A stretch of DNA of 64,000 bases from Rhytidiadelphus loreus (GCA_947034895.1 OX344762.1:27632760-27696759); one strand, 5' to 3'; counted from the stretch's first letter, positions 32,993-44,229 are shown. Made by a program: numbers and translations. The notes: generated by a model from the sequence alone, not told the origin.

Positions 32993-35278
32993 TCAGTTCA
33001 CAAGCAAGACCTTGCTCGAGTGTCCGGACTCTTTCGCCCGGACCAAGGCCCTTTTGAAATCTGTGAGCTCGAACTTCTCCACGTCGGCCACCGGCAAGAA
33101 CCCATCGATGACGAGGGGAGCGACTTCCGAAGCGCAGGCCTCCCGTGACTCAAAATCATTGGTGACGTACCGGAGGTTGAACCCTGTGACGGACACACCA
33201 CGCAGCAGGTCCATCGCGTTCACCGAGGACACATGGCCGCCCAGAAAGCCGTACACGATGATGCGGCCCCCGTCTCGCACACTGGAACCCAAAGTTTGAG
33301 TCATGGTGCCGCACACGGCGTCCAACGCGGCCCACGCGCCACGGCCGGACGTGATCGCCTTCACTCGCGCCACCACGTCTTCTTCAGTGGAACAGATGAC
33401 CTGGGGCAAGCAACGGGACGGTCGGGAACTTCCCCAGTTAGTTACGTTTGCAATTCACTGTGTGAGTCTCTTTCTTCCCACCCACAGATTTTCAGAATAT
33501 GACAATTGCCCAAAGTACCTGCTCGTGAACGAAATTATTAAAATGGCACATGGTGAAGTTCACAGCCTGGACATGTGAGATTCGCAGAGAAGTTTTAACT
33601 GATTTCTCCCAACCAACCGGGAAATGTCTACTGATTTCCCCCCAAGGAATTAATGCTCTATGGGACCCTCATGTTTGTTTCTTTTCGAATTTACGATTCG
33701 AAATTGAAACTTATTGAGCTTGACAGTCTTCGATGAGATAGTCAATTCCAAGTAATTATAAGGAACAAGATGAAAGCGATGTATATTCAGTGATGAAGAA
33801 CGAGTTAAAGTAGAATTTGAGAATGCTGTCTGGCTGGTTTTGTGTCTGGATTGAATTTCTTTCCCAAGGCACGCACTGACCTGGTGGTGATCGCCCAAGG
33901 CCAGTAATTCCGCTTTCTGCTCCGGCCGGCGCACGATATTGATCATCTGGATGCCCCAGTGCTTCGCGAGCGAGCTCAGTTGCTTCCCGACAGTGGAACC
34001 CGCGGCCGTCTGGACGACGTACTCGCCTGGCGGCACCGGTTGCAGCTTCTTCAACAGGGAGTACGACGTCCACGGATTGATCACGAACTGCACGGCTTGC
34101 TCGTCAGACATGGCGTCCGGCACGGGCCACACCATTTCTGCGGGCAGAAGGATGTATTGTTGCCAGGAGCCTTTGCCTTTGCCTGCCCCGGCCGAGGTAT
34201 GCGGTTGCACGCGCTGTCCTTTGTGGAACTTCGTCACGCCTTCTCCCACCTGTCCCACTCCAGGGTTGTTTCCACATCGTAAGCGGAAGGGTGAGCGAAA
34301 GCGAATCTAATGTTCTTTTTAGTAAAACAGGCTTCCAGACTTTTAGTAAGCGTGAGCGGAAGCGAAATAAAACAGACTTCGCTTCCGCTCAGGATGTGGG
34401 AACGATGTGTAAACGAGCCTTCAGAGCACGTTTCATTCACAAGTAGGAGCACAAGTAGGAGCAGGTGCTTCATTAGAACATACTGTTCGAATTCTTTGTA
34501 TACAGTTTACATCCCAATTCATCTATCTCCCACGAATCATTGGCCTGCTACCGGCAGTGAATCGATGGACATATACGGAGTATATCGTAGAGTGAATGTC
34601 AGTCACAAGTAGGAGCAGGACGGTGCTTCATTAGAACCACACGGTTGGAATTCTACATCCCAATTCATCTATCTCACAAGTCATGGGCTTGCTACCTGTA
34701 GTCAATTGACTGGCACATATATCGTAGATATGGCTATTCCCACGGGAGCATATTTCACAATTGAGTGATTCTGTAACTGCGGGTAGCAGCGTTTTAACCT
34801 AAAATTTCTAAAACATGAAAGCTCTTGGAGATGTGTTATAAAAATCTGAAAAGAAATTTGGAAATTGAGCTTGAAAGTTGTGACCTTTCCCTCAATCTAG
34901 CAACACAACACTGGTTTGAGACATTCTAAAATCCATGCCATCCCTTCACCATACAATTTCACAGGACAATTGCTCTAGAATTCATCCCTACAAATTCCAC
35001 TTGCAGAACCCTTATTTATTTATTGGTGAAGAAACTATCTTGAAACAGTCGGATGACTGGCATACCTCATGAACGATGCCGAAACCCTCGCATCCCGGAG
35101 TGCCATTTTGGATTACAGTGCTGAGCAATATGAAATCATAAAGATGGATGTGACGCATGGTGATGTGCACCACCACCTCCCCCGGTGCAGCTTTGGGAAT
35201 GGGCAGCGTCACCACTTTCAAAGTGCTCCAGGGATCCTCTGGAGTGAATCCCTCTTGCACAATCGCCACATTCGACAT
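32993..35278 (-). CDS. Zinc-free MDR reductase, enoyl-thioester/quinone reductase-like, copy A
   Basis: Medium-chain dehydrogenase/reductase of the zinc-free type, expected to reduce a C=C bond of an enoyl thioester or a quinone with NADPH. Exons (minus strand) are 35278-35066, about 34258-33881 and 33400-32993, about 332 residues. Exon 1 holds the GroES-like N-terminus (PGEVVVHITMRHIHLYD ... TPGCEGFGIVHE). Exon 2 holds the NPWTSY segment (about residues 132-137), typical of MECR/2-enoyl thioester reductases, and the Rossmann turn AAGSTVG (about 156-162). Exon 3 ends in SSKVLLVN. No zinc ligands are seen. The exon 2-3 junction is regular (CAG|GTCAGT ... CCCCAG|GTC, phase 0). The exon 1-2 junction is odd: donor GAG|GTATGC and acceptor CTGGAG|TGG differ in phase by one base, so the join needs a GT-GA intron or an unseen exon. 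Exon 1 residues after LYD differ from copy B in one short block. Copy A may be functional or a young pseudogene. Confidence 0.75.
34261..34424. mobile_element. hAT-like foldback MITE abutting reductase exon 2 (copy A)
   Basis: The left end CAGGGTTGTTTCCACATCG and the right end read inwards (AAGGCTCGTTTACACATCG) are related. Further inverted blocks, AAGCGGAAG and TTCGCTTCCGCT, lie inside. CAGGGTTG is the same terminus as the two large hAT elements. The end lies only 2 bp from the apparent acceptor AG of exon 2 (34259-34258). No 8-bp target duplication was found. Confidence 0.55.
34438..34735. repeat. Tandem duplication of about 160 bp in reductase intron 1
   Basis: CACAAGTAGGAGCAGG...GTGCTTCATTAGAAC...ACATCCCAATTCATCTATCT...GCTACC occurs twice (from about 34438 and about 34602). 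The same tandem structure exists in copy B, so it is older than the segmental duplication. Confidence 0.75.
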
Positions 35279-35639
35279 AGTGACTCAAATTATTCCAGTC
35301 CCTAGCTAGAGATTGATAGAATCACTGCCCTCTTAGCTTTGTATTACTTCTATTCTACACCTTGTGCGTCGGTCAGTGGTTGCTGTATTGAGAGACTTGA
35401 TGAGAGATCGACCTGAGCTTGCAGCGGTGCAAAGGGAGGGAGATCCGAGCAGGGGGGTTCATCTTGAAAGTAATCGTCTCGAGATGTTTGCAATTTATGG
35501 AGAAGTTTCCCTTTTGCTTGCTCTCCACGGGAACTGAAGCAAATGCAATTGTGTTTTCACTGCTGCTGCAGAAGCCTCTCGGTATATTTGTGAGTCTAGG
35601 AAAACCTCTGCCGCTACCAGGAGGACACGTCTCCTGATG

Positions 35640-36460
35640 GAGGAACGTCCTGCCTCATTTTCGTTGAGGAAGAGTGCACCTCAAGTGTGCTCGTCTTTTT
35701 TTCTGAATTCCAATTATGAATGCATTGACCAATTTTGTTTCATCCTCCAAAATTTGTGTGGAAAGGGAAGACCATCTTCCAAATAATGAGTACTTTTTTC
35801 ATTTTTTTAAGCCAACAATTCACATGGACAGGTAACAAAACAAATGATTTACACAGTGATTAGACCCATATTCAAGGGTTTAAGGACGAGCCGGGCATCG
35901 TGGAAATCATATATATTTGGGTACCATGTGAATTGTAGACTTAATAAAATGAAAAAGCACTCATTAGAAGACAAACTACTATAGAAGACCTTCCCTTTGC
36001 ACACAAAATTTGGAGGATGAATAGTTGCACTTTTGTACTACATGGAGAGATTCTTTGTCATTCATCAACCAGAAACGTCCTCCGTGTCGGTTATGGGTTA
36101 AACACCTTATTAAGGATGGTTGATCGTGAATATCAGCTCAAGATTGTTGTCTATATGTATCTTTTAAATTTGTAGAGTGAAGATTTTGATTTTTGTTTGA
36201 CGCAGTACCGAAAATTCTCATATAGTTTTTCATACCCAACAATCCTTTAAAGGGTTCGGAGTACGGTCTCTTATCTTAAATTCTTATATAACAGATTTGC
36301 AAATACGTTGTGATATATCCAACAAGATGCAATAGAATTCGTGTCTCAAATGCTATGGGCTCCATTGCAAGTAACAATGAAAGGATTATCATTTGTGCCA
36401 AAGGGTTTTTAATAATTGTGCTGGTGATGTTTCGTCCCTTGCTTCCAGAAATCTCAGGAA
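35640..36460. other. Reductase 5' flank and intergenic DNA
   Basis: The first 150 bp match the reverse of 15410-15560. The rest shows no gene or clear element. Confidence 0.5.
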
Positions 36461-36464
36461 GTGA

Positions 36465-36568
36465 AGATCTGTGGTTCATGCACAAGTGTAACAACGTGGT
36501 GTCAATAATCATATATATGACCTGTAAGAACGTAAGTAATGGCTTCTGTGATTCATATAACATTCAAA
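36465..36568. repeat. 104-bp direct repeat, partner at 48941-49048
   Basis: GTGAAGATC..TGG.TCATGCACAAGTG... through CATATAACATTCA is about 95% identical to 48941-49048. The conservation is notable between two loci that are otherwise filled with transposons. Confidence 0.85.
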
Positions 36569-36622
36569 AACTTGACCTGCTGCTGATGTGGTACCTGACG
36601 TCATACCATTTGAAAAAATTAA

Positions 36623-37281
36623 TACTGTTTTCAGCAACGTCAACGTAGATGTCTAAAAGAATTTGAATGCTATTTTTTGTGATGTCCACTTAGACATCTA
36701 AACATTTTTTTAAACATCAGCTTAGACATACACTATACACAATACACCATACAAAAAAAGACATATAAAATACACCATATAGAATACATTGTACATCATA
36801 CACAATACAAAATAGGTCATACACAATATATTATACACCATATACAATACTTTACATCATACATTATACACCATACATAATATGCAATATATTATACATC
36901 ATACACAATATGTCATACATTGTACACCATATATAATACAACATATATTATACAACATATGCAATATACTGTATTGGCAATTATGTCAAATGGCCTAAAA
37001 AGCTACTCATTATAAGTATATTGACATGACAAGACAACCTACTTATACAGGTGTGGTGATAGGAGCAAAGACAAAGCATATGGGATATATGAAACTTAGA
37101 GATTGTATTTTATGAAAAAACATTTAGACATCTCAATTGACGTGTTAGTTGACATTGCAAAAAATATGTAGACATCCTCTAAGACGTCTCAGTTGATGTG
37201 CTAGTTGACATTGCAAAAAACATCTAGATGTTTTAGAAGATGTCTCAGTTGACGTTTTAGTTGATGTCTTCAAAAATAGTG
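36623..37281. mobile_element. CACTA-like element of 659 bp with ACACCATA array
   Basis: The right end read inwards is CACTATTTTTGAAGACATCA; the left end is the related TACTGTTTTCAGCAACGTCA. Subterminal copies of GACATCTAAA / AGATGTCT / TTGACGT occur near both ends. The centre is a low-complexity array of ATACACCATA/ATACAATA words (36730-36970), then a block CATATGGGATATATGAAAC shared with 25072-27316 and the foldback at 18185. Flanking triplets (TAA and TTA) do not match exactly. Confidence 0.6.
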
Positions 37282-37306
37282 TTAATCTAAATGTTTTTGA
37301 CTATGC

Positions 37307-38186
37307 TTTCACCAAAAATGCTCCAAAATTGCCATTTCTAGGACAAGTACTAAATTTTAGAGAAAAAACAACATTTATACACATGTAATCTTGGGATCTT
37401 GCAATACACTAATTTGAGAAGATGTGGAAAAAAATTCAAAAATTTCCATTGTGTAGATTGTAAGATATTAGTATTTGAATTGACAGAAATTCTTTAATTG
37501 GCTTTCCAAAATAATAGACAGCTACACTTCACAAGGCCACATTTATATACAAAAATGACCATATTGATGGTACTTCTTTGGATTCGTTCTTCAAGGCAAG
37601 TTGGCTACATGCTTGAAAAATTTATGATCCTTTGGAATTGTACAACATATAGGAAAAAAATAGTAAATAGAAAAAAAAATAATGATTGAAAATACTAAAC
37701 TGTCAAGAATTTGGTTATAGAATTGAAAAATGTCAATTTCAATGATTGCAATGTTGCAATAAATAATCTACATCCTACAATTTTATTTTCATACAAAAAA
37801 ATTGAAAATTGAGTTAAATAAAGTCCTGACTTCAAAGTTTATTTTAGAGTAGCAAATCCATAATTGCCCGTAAACTAAAACTCCTCATAACTTTCATCTC
37901 ATCGATCAAAATGAAATGACTAAAAGCTTTTTACGCATATATAAATCCAGAAAACCAATTTCAAATTTTTATTTTAGAAATTAAGAATTTTTTAAGAATT
38001 TTTTGAGTAGCATGTTAAGCAATGAAAATTACATACCATGTAGTCAAAAGTTATGGAAATTATTGTGCCTTAAAGGTACCCTTTGGCACATGTTGTGTGA
38101 AAATTTCAAAAAAAAATAAAAATAAAAATTCAATTCAGAGTGAACTGCCCAAAATCACAAAATAGTGTTTAGGCATTTAGGGGTTA
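37307..38186. mobile_element. Relative of the 0.9-kb TTAA-family unit
   Basis: Starts near CACCAAAAATGCTCCAAAAT and ends ATTTAGGGGTTAA. It is closest to the reverse of 58222-59056 (shared CATGTAGTCAAAAGTTATGG, GATCTTGCAATACACTAATTTG-like and GATTGTAAGATATTA blocks). Only the right terminus is clear. Confidence 0.55.
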
Positions 38187-38303
38187 AAATTTCCAAACGG
38201 CGTCAACGTGTACTGAAGTGGCATGCCACTTTAGCTTCATTGGATGCCATATCATTGAAATGCCACGTCAAATACCACTTTTTTAAAACCATGCCATGTA
38301 GCA

Positions 38304-38420
38304 TTGTGGCTGCCCTTCTCATGTTTTTTTTATATGTAGTCAACATTTCACCTCAGCCCCCAATAATTTTTAGAAACTTATCCATAGTCAAATCGTAAGC
38401 CCATGCGGCCATGCAAGTCA
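38304..38420. repeat. Direct repeat with partner at 42836-42950
   Basis: GCTGCCCTTCTCATGTTTTT...GTAGTCAACATTTCACCTCAG... and the partner GCTGCCCTTTCTTTGTATTT...GTGGTCAGCATTTTACCTCAG are clearly homologous (about 75-80% by eye). With the pair 36465/48941 this shows that two related segments underlie the transposon-filled 36-49 kb region. Confidence 0.65.
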
Positions 38421-39084
38421 TTTCTACTCTATAAAGTATAAATCTTATGAAAACGAATATCTATTGTGATTTTTCCTCTAAGATGTATTGTTCTCGATGC
38501 TAATTTTGAAGAGCCCTCAACAATAGAAAATGAAGATTTGCAATGGATTCCCTTGCACAAAATGTTGAATTGAAAAATCATAATCATTCATTATAAAAAT
38601 CAAATGTTTGATGCTAAAACTACATTTCAAGAAGACATCATTCTTAAGAAAAAATTAATTAGAATAATGAGTAGTTTTAATAAGGATTTCATTCACTTCA
38701 AAGTTCTATCAATACCAAAATGTAGTGCCTTCTGCGTTTCTGGTTTAAATGTTGTTAAAGTAATAGTAGAAGGTTAATACCTACTTTTTACAATACCATT
38801 ACTTTACTACACCGTCAAGATAAATTTTGATTAACAAAATAATGAAATGGAACAAAATCTCAATTTATAAAAGAAGAGTTGCCTCATAAAATTCCAAGTT
38901 GATAGCAATATTGTTTTTGAACATGTAAACAAGAATTTGCATTGGGAGTTGTCGCAGCACAGGATAAGCAATTCCCATGTTATACTACCAAAAACCACTC
39001 TAAAGTATAACAAAAGTGACTTTAATGATCGAACCCATGAGATTCTGTGAAGTATTCACCCTATTTATGATTCTAAGCTAAGTC
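38421..39084. other. AT-rich, nothing recognised
   Basis: No gene or clear repeat boundary seen. Confidence 0.5.
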
Positions 39085-40236
39085 AATCTCCAACAACACC
39101 TTTCCGGTCCTACTCCTGCAACCGGAAACAACAAAACCCACAGAAATAACTACCAGACTTCCTACAATCTTCCGGTCTCGGACGTAATCTGGACCAGGAA
39201 GTAATCCGGTCCGTCACTCTGCAACAAACCAAGACCTTTACACTTCCGGTCCTGGGTACAACTCTTAGACCTCTCACTTCCGGTCTACTCCCACTCGATC
39301 CAGTAACCAATCCGGTTTAATTTTGCCTCTGTTTTACCATCAAAGGGGTCGCCGCTTGAATTTGAGAGTGGCAGGCCCGCCGCTCCTTCCGTGACTTATA
39401 GTGGCTGAAGACCCACTTCTTCTACTCTACTTTCCTATTCTAATCCGGATCCGGTTTGATCTTTCACAGTAACCCGGAAACAGATCCGGACTATAGGTCA
39501 CACAAAGACCCCCCGTACGATCCACTCATATTACAACGACGATGGTGCTGCGTTCTGGTAGTACGAAGCAAGGCGGCTACAAGTCTATCCGTCCGTTCCA
39601 ATTCTACTAAGATTCTTCCGTTCGCCACTACAGCAATGAGACCTCACAGGAGTTCGGACACTCAACCGGATTCCCTACCCAGGAGTTCTAGCGCGCCTAA
39701 GGATCCCTTCCCTATTCGCCTAGCCTAGCAACGGCTTTCTCAACTGGAATATTGAATCTCAATAGAACTGAGGCACTGGAATAGACTCCCAACTCTTACT
39801 ACCTGCCCACATGCACTAAGAAACCGGAACACAAACACCAAAGGGAGAAACCCGAAGTCAAACTCCAAATGCGCTCCTAACTCCTCACAAATCTGTCCTG
39901 CCAATCTTTGGGAGACCATACAAACAAAGAGCAAATAGAACACAAAAGAAGTTTAAACAATGGAATGACTCCCATCCTCCATCTCAGAGAATGCTTTTAT
40001 ATACACTGAAAAGTTCCAAAAGCGCAAAAGCGTCCTAGAAAGTCCGCACAGAAAATCTGCGCAAAACTTTCGGGATAAGATTCGCCGTCAAAACCGGATC
40101 TGATCCGGTTACAAAACCCTAACTAAAACCGGGAACGAATCCGGTTCCTAATTAACAGACCGGGAACTAATCCGGTCCGGTTACTACTAACAATCCGACT
40201 ATACATCTAAATATTTACCAACAAGGGGAACTCCTA

Positions 40237-41844
40237 CTAAATTCCCGTACTTGCCTTCGGTGCGTCACTCCCAGGTTCTGGTGGCAGTTCATTGAAGATG
40301 TCCTGCAAATTCCGGGCTCGCTCACCAGTAGCAGGATTCGGCTTCTCTAGTGATGAGTCCACCTCAATAAGTTCTGTCAATCCGGTTCTCGCCGCCAACC
40401 GCTCCTTCTTCGATTGAGGAGTGACGTCCACACCTTCCGGAAGTAACTCTGGCAAGGAGAGATCCGACAAGCGGAGACTCCTCGAGAGTAATGTCTCGGT
40501 CAACCTCACGCTGCTCCGGCTCATTTGGTCCGCAGCTTCCCGAGCTCCTACCAGAATCGTCTCCAACTTCTCGGAGAAATCTGACAGAATCCAGACCATC
40601 CGGGAACCGGATGGCTTCTTGTCCGCTAGCCACCCTTCATCAAACAGCTTCGCCTTCGCTAATACCATTCCGGACTCCCCGAATGTTTCGGTCATGAGCT
40701 TTGCTGTCTTTTGGGTCGCATCCGCCATTTCCCTCGTGGCGGTCATGTCTTCCTTGAAGGTGGCAATCTCCTCCTTCAGCATGTCAACTTCGTTTTGTAG
40801 TCGACGATTGTCCTTCCTCAGTTTCCGGTCCTCGTCCAGATTACTGATAAGGTTAGCTATTACCTTGGGCAGCTGGCGATCCGGTGATACTCATGCCAGC
40901 TTCCCAATCTTCTCAAGTGTAATTTGCTTACACTCCCAGTCCACACGGATGTCAGCGATGGCTAACACCAGAGTGTTGAAGAGGTCAGTCGAGCTACCCT
41001 CTCCGGTTACCGGTCTCTTTTCCGGTTCTGCTGTCTCCTGAGTCGGTGTACCTCTTCCGTGTGGAGGCGTTGTCTTTTGCCTCTTCACCCGCTTCAACTA
41101 CTCATCCTCATCCTCCGTGTCTTCTTCTTCAGTTTCCGTCCCTTCGTCGGTCTCCGACTCCCCGTACTTCAGGATGGACTCCTGAGCTCTCTAGATCTTC
41201 TCCTCTGTCTCCGTCAAGACCTGATCATGGTGATACAAGTGAAGGAGATAGGGAGAGAGAGGTGTTGGCCTATTCTTCCCTATCCGGGGTACCAGATTGT
41301 TCACCAGGTCACTTAGTACTCGGGCCCAATCCGCTCTTCGCTGACTGGAAAGTGCACCGAAAATTGTGTTTCCGAGGGTCACTGTTACCCTCGTCGACCG
41401 CTCCGGATGGAATATCGGAATCAGGAACTTGAGTAGGTTCCGGTTCCGGTTCCGCTCATCCATGCAATTGTCCACCGCGAATCCGTCCTTCGGGTTGGCT
41501 GGTTCCGCAAACTTCCCCTTAATATACTTGTCCTTCTGGCTGGCGGTATCCGAACCCCCTGACCGGAAACCATATACTTCCCTCCACTTGTCTTCCGTCT
41601 AGCGGCCTGGGTTGCCTCTGACGGTGTTGTCGAAGGCGTTCGAGACTTTCCCCAATATCTCCCGAACTACCTTCTCCTCTTTAAACCCCAAGGGTTTATC
41701 TATCAGACCCGTACAGCCCAAAGTGACGAGATCCTCCATGAGAGCGGCCTTTTCCGGTTCTCGTGAGGGGATGACCGGAATCACCTTCTTCAGTTTGATC
41801 TCCGCCGTGGCTATGCTCTGTCGGGGCCTACGTAACTGCGGCAT
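40237..41844 (-). pseudogene. Unrecognised protein-coding frame with four premature stops
   Basis: A single minus-strand frame runs from ATG at 41844 to about 40237 (about 535 codons), interrupted by TAG at 41601-41599, 41193-41191 and about 41100-41098, and TGA at 40893-40891. All pieces stay in one frame, so no indels are needed. The predicted product has an N-terminal basic segment, a middle rich in charged residues (NRNRN, RADWARVLSDLV), an acidic Glu/Asp run, and a long C-terminal helical region with coiled-coil character (LKEEIATFKEDMTATREM). I do not recognise the family; the layout resembles gag-like or plant-transposon-associated proteins. Each stop could arise from one C-to-T change (CAG to TAG, CGA to TGA). 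A TATATAAG box lies about 285 bp upstream of the ATG. Confidence 0.6.
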
Positions 41845-42126
41845 GGACGCACTCCGCTCAAAAACTCTTACCGATTCTACCTTCCTTTCCACTCCTAGCC
41901 GCACGTCCCGTATCTCACTTTCCCTCACAGAGCATAACCGGAAAGCGACAAATTTGCAACTGCGGATTTCCAACCCCGCAGCGCATAAAAACAACAGTCA
42001 ATAATTTCACTCTTCCTCACAGATATGACAAAAACACCAACTGGACAGCACAACAACAACTCCAGCAGCGAGAGGGCTCCTACACACAGGGTTTGAAAAA
42101 GGGGAACTAACTGGCAGGGCGCTCCC

Positions 42127-42134
42127 TTATATAC
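42127..42134 (-). promoter_or_regulatory. TATA-like box upstream of the broken frame
   Basis: Reads TATATAAG on the minus strand (GGCAGTATATAAGGGAG in context), about 285 bp upstream of the ATG at 41844, in a GC-rich setting that makes the match stand out. A second TATATAAAAG-like box on the same strand at about 40000 lies beyond the frame's 3' end. Confidence 0.4.
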
Positions 42135-42835
42135 TGCCAGCGCCGCCAAATTAGGTCATCATTAACTAATCCGGTTACCCTAATCCGGTTAACCTAATCT
42201 AATCTGGTCAGAATTATTCCAGTCCCGAACTATTCCGGTTCAAGCTTATTATCCGGTTAGCTACCTTACTTCATTCCTGTCCTAATTTCCGGTTCTTACT
42301 TATCTGTAAACCGGATAGGAATTCCTGCCAAGAACTTCTGATCCAAATTTTTAGATAACTTAAGAAGAAACCAAAAATCACGTTGTGACAGGAGTATTGA
42401 ATTTGAGTATTGAACATATGAAGATTGCAATGTCTTCTAATATATTTGCAATCCTATTATTTTGAAGCCTTTAATGGAGAATGGAAAAAGTGCAGTATAT
42501 AATGGAAGTGAGTGCAAAGGCATTGTTTTGTTTCCAATATTCTTTGTTGTTTGGGAGAAGATATGAGTAATAACTTTAGCAAAAAAAGAATTTTATTTGC
42601 AATGCAGTCAAAAAATGAATCTTCAAAAATTGACAACAAAATATGTTTTATTATAAAGTATTTGGGAGCATAAAGACAAATATTTACATATAGTATATAT
42701 ACTATAGCGCATTATACTAATTTTTTAGGACTTGTTAATACAATTTGTACTATATTGGAAGTACAATAGAAAATGAAGTCATTCCGCAATTTTCCCATCC
42801 ATGCATGCAAGGCTTTTGAGAAAAGATGCCAAAAA

Positions 42836-42950
42836 GCTGCCCTTTCTTTGTATTTTTCACATGTGGTCAGCATTTTACCTCAGTCCATAGTAGGTTTCAG
42901 TAACTTACCTGTAGTCAAACCGAAATCCTTTGCCAACATGGCAGTTACTT
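42836..42950. repeat. Direct repeat, partner of 38304-38420
   Basis: It lies immediately left of the 5.76-kb hAT-like element (target site 42972-42979). Confidence 0.65.
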
Positions 42951-43325
42951 GTTTCTCAAGACGTCAGGAGAAACGTGACCAGGGTTGTCTTGTCTGACAT
43001 ATTTTTGGGTTTAGGCGTCGTGTATGACTTCTGACGTTGCGTGTCGCGTGTCACCAAGTGTCGAGTTTACTTGACATCGCGTCGCGGAGGGGTAAAAAAA
43101 TTTATCCCACGGTAAATAGATTTTGCCTACGTGGCAAGGTTTACAAAATGACGTGGAAAGCCAACTTGGGCGACTGCGGATAGGGGCGCATGTACTTCAG
43201 CCTTGGGCGACCGCGGATGGGGGTGCGTGCAAGTACAAATGGGGCGAGTACGGGTTTTAAAATTAGGGCGACCTTTGGTCGAAGGGGGCGACTGCTGGTC
43301 CAGGGGGGCGACCTCCTTGTTGCAA

Positions 43326-44225
43326 TTGTCAAAAAACACTCAAAACTGCCATTTTTGTGCAAATTGCAAAGAGAAAAAAAATTTAGAATGGTATTTTTTT
43401 TCCATATGTTACCATAGGATCTTGCAATAGAATAGTTTGAGAATGCATGGAAAAAATTTCAGACATTTTGACCACATAGATTGCAAGATAAATGCATTCA
43501 AAGTGAAGAAATTGTGTTTTTTTGGCACAATGGCAAACTAGTTTAAGACTTCAAATCTTCTTAACTTAAATAGTTTGAATTGTAGATCTTGAATTTAGAT
43601 TTTTTTCATCATTCAAAATTGAGTTGAAAATATAGAAAAAATAAAAGTTTAAAATATAATGTAATTTTCATTATTTAAAAATTTATTTAGTAGAAGAAGG
43701 TATCATAGAGGGAAAAACTAAATCATTAATAGCTCTAAGATGGAATTAAAACTCACGAATTCCAATAGTGAGATTGTTCTAACAATCAATGTTAATTTGG
43801 TGGACCTATTTGTTTCGAATTTTTCTGAAAATTGAACTCAAAAACAAATCCTATACCTATATTTTACAAATCAATATTATAATTGCTTGCAAAACAAGAT
43901 GCTCTACAACTTCTTGGCAACCTCTTCATATCATAAATCCAAATGAAATGAATAAAAGCTTTCCATATGAAAATAAAATAAAATATATGAGAAAAAAAAT
44001 TAATTTTTAATTCAAATTTTTCAAGATTTGTTTTTGCTCATCCAAATGATTTAATTTAGATAAAAGCTAATTGTTGTATAACTCTTGCTCCTAGGCACCA
44101 ATTAAAATTAAAATTACATTCCTAGAAAGCTAATTTTTTTTTAGTATCTTTTCATAAAAATTTGACCATATAGGAACTTGGCCAAAATCCATTTGCCCCT
44201 TGTGAAGACAATGAGAATTTAGAGA
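43326..44225. repeat. 0.9-kb TTAA-family unit, forward, inside the hAT-like element
   Basis: Begins GTCAAAAAACACTCAAAACT and ends GAGAATTTAGAGATTAA; homologous to 3470-4384 and 57295-58217, and the reverse complement of 47585-48478. The expected left TTAACCCC terminus is missing and is replaced by GGGCGAC-rich DNA. Confidence 0.75.
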
Positions 44226-44229
44226 TTAA

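Larger units (their letters stand above)
32362..35540. repeat. Segmental duplication, copy A
   Basis: From AACTAGAATTAGAAGTT at about 32362 onwards, the sequence matches 59741-64000 in the same orientation, covering the whole reductase gene and its 5' flank. The homology reaches the window edge in copy B (equivalent to about 35540 here) and probably continues. The offset is 28,463 bp over exons 2-3 and 28,491 bp at exon 1. Copy A lacks the 1.38-kb insertion present in copy B. Confidence 0.93.
39085..42310. other. GC-richer island dense in CCGG / TCCGGTT motifs
   Basis: Base composition changes sharply at both borders. CCGG-containing words (AATCCGGTT, TTCCGGTTCCGG, ACCGGAA) occur dozens of times over the 3.2 kb and are rare outside it. 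The island contains the broken minus-strand reading frame at 40237-41844 and TATA-like boxes. It reads as an inserted element or foreign gene block, but I found no matching termini or LTRs. Confidence 0.6.

Noticed and set aside
33939..34310. 123- and 107-codon plus-strand frames over reductase exon 2 (and their copies at 62402-62773)
   Set aside because: Shadows of the minus-strand reductase exon, which has clear MDR motifs.
34261..34424. 8-bp target duplication for the intronic foldback
   Set aside because: TCCCACTC on the left has no match next to the right end in either copy; the hAT-like label rests on the termini only.
40421..41041. 206-codon plus-strand frame opposite the broken minus-strand frame
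   Set aside because: The minus-strand pieces stay in one frame with coherent charged and coiled-coil composition; the plus frame is serine-rich shadow sequence.
39085..42310. LTR retrotransposon
   Set aside because: Two TATA-like boxes suggested LTRs, but the sequences downstream of them do not match and no primer-binding site, polypurine tract or pol domain was found.
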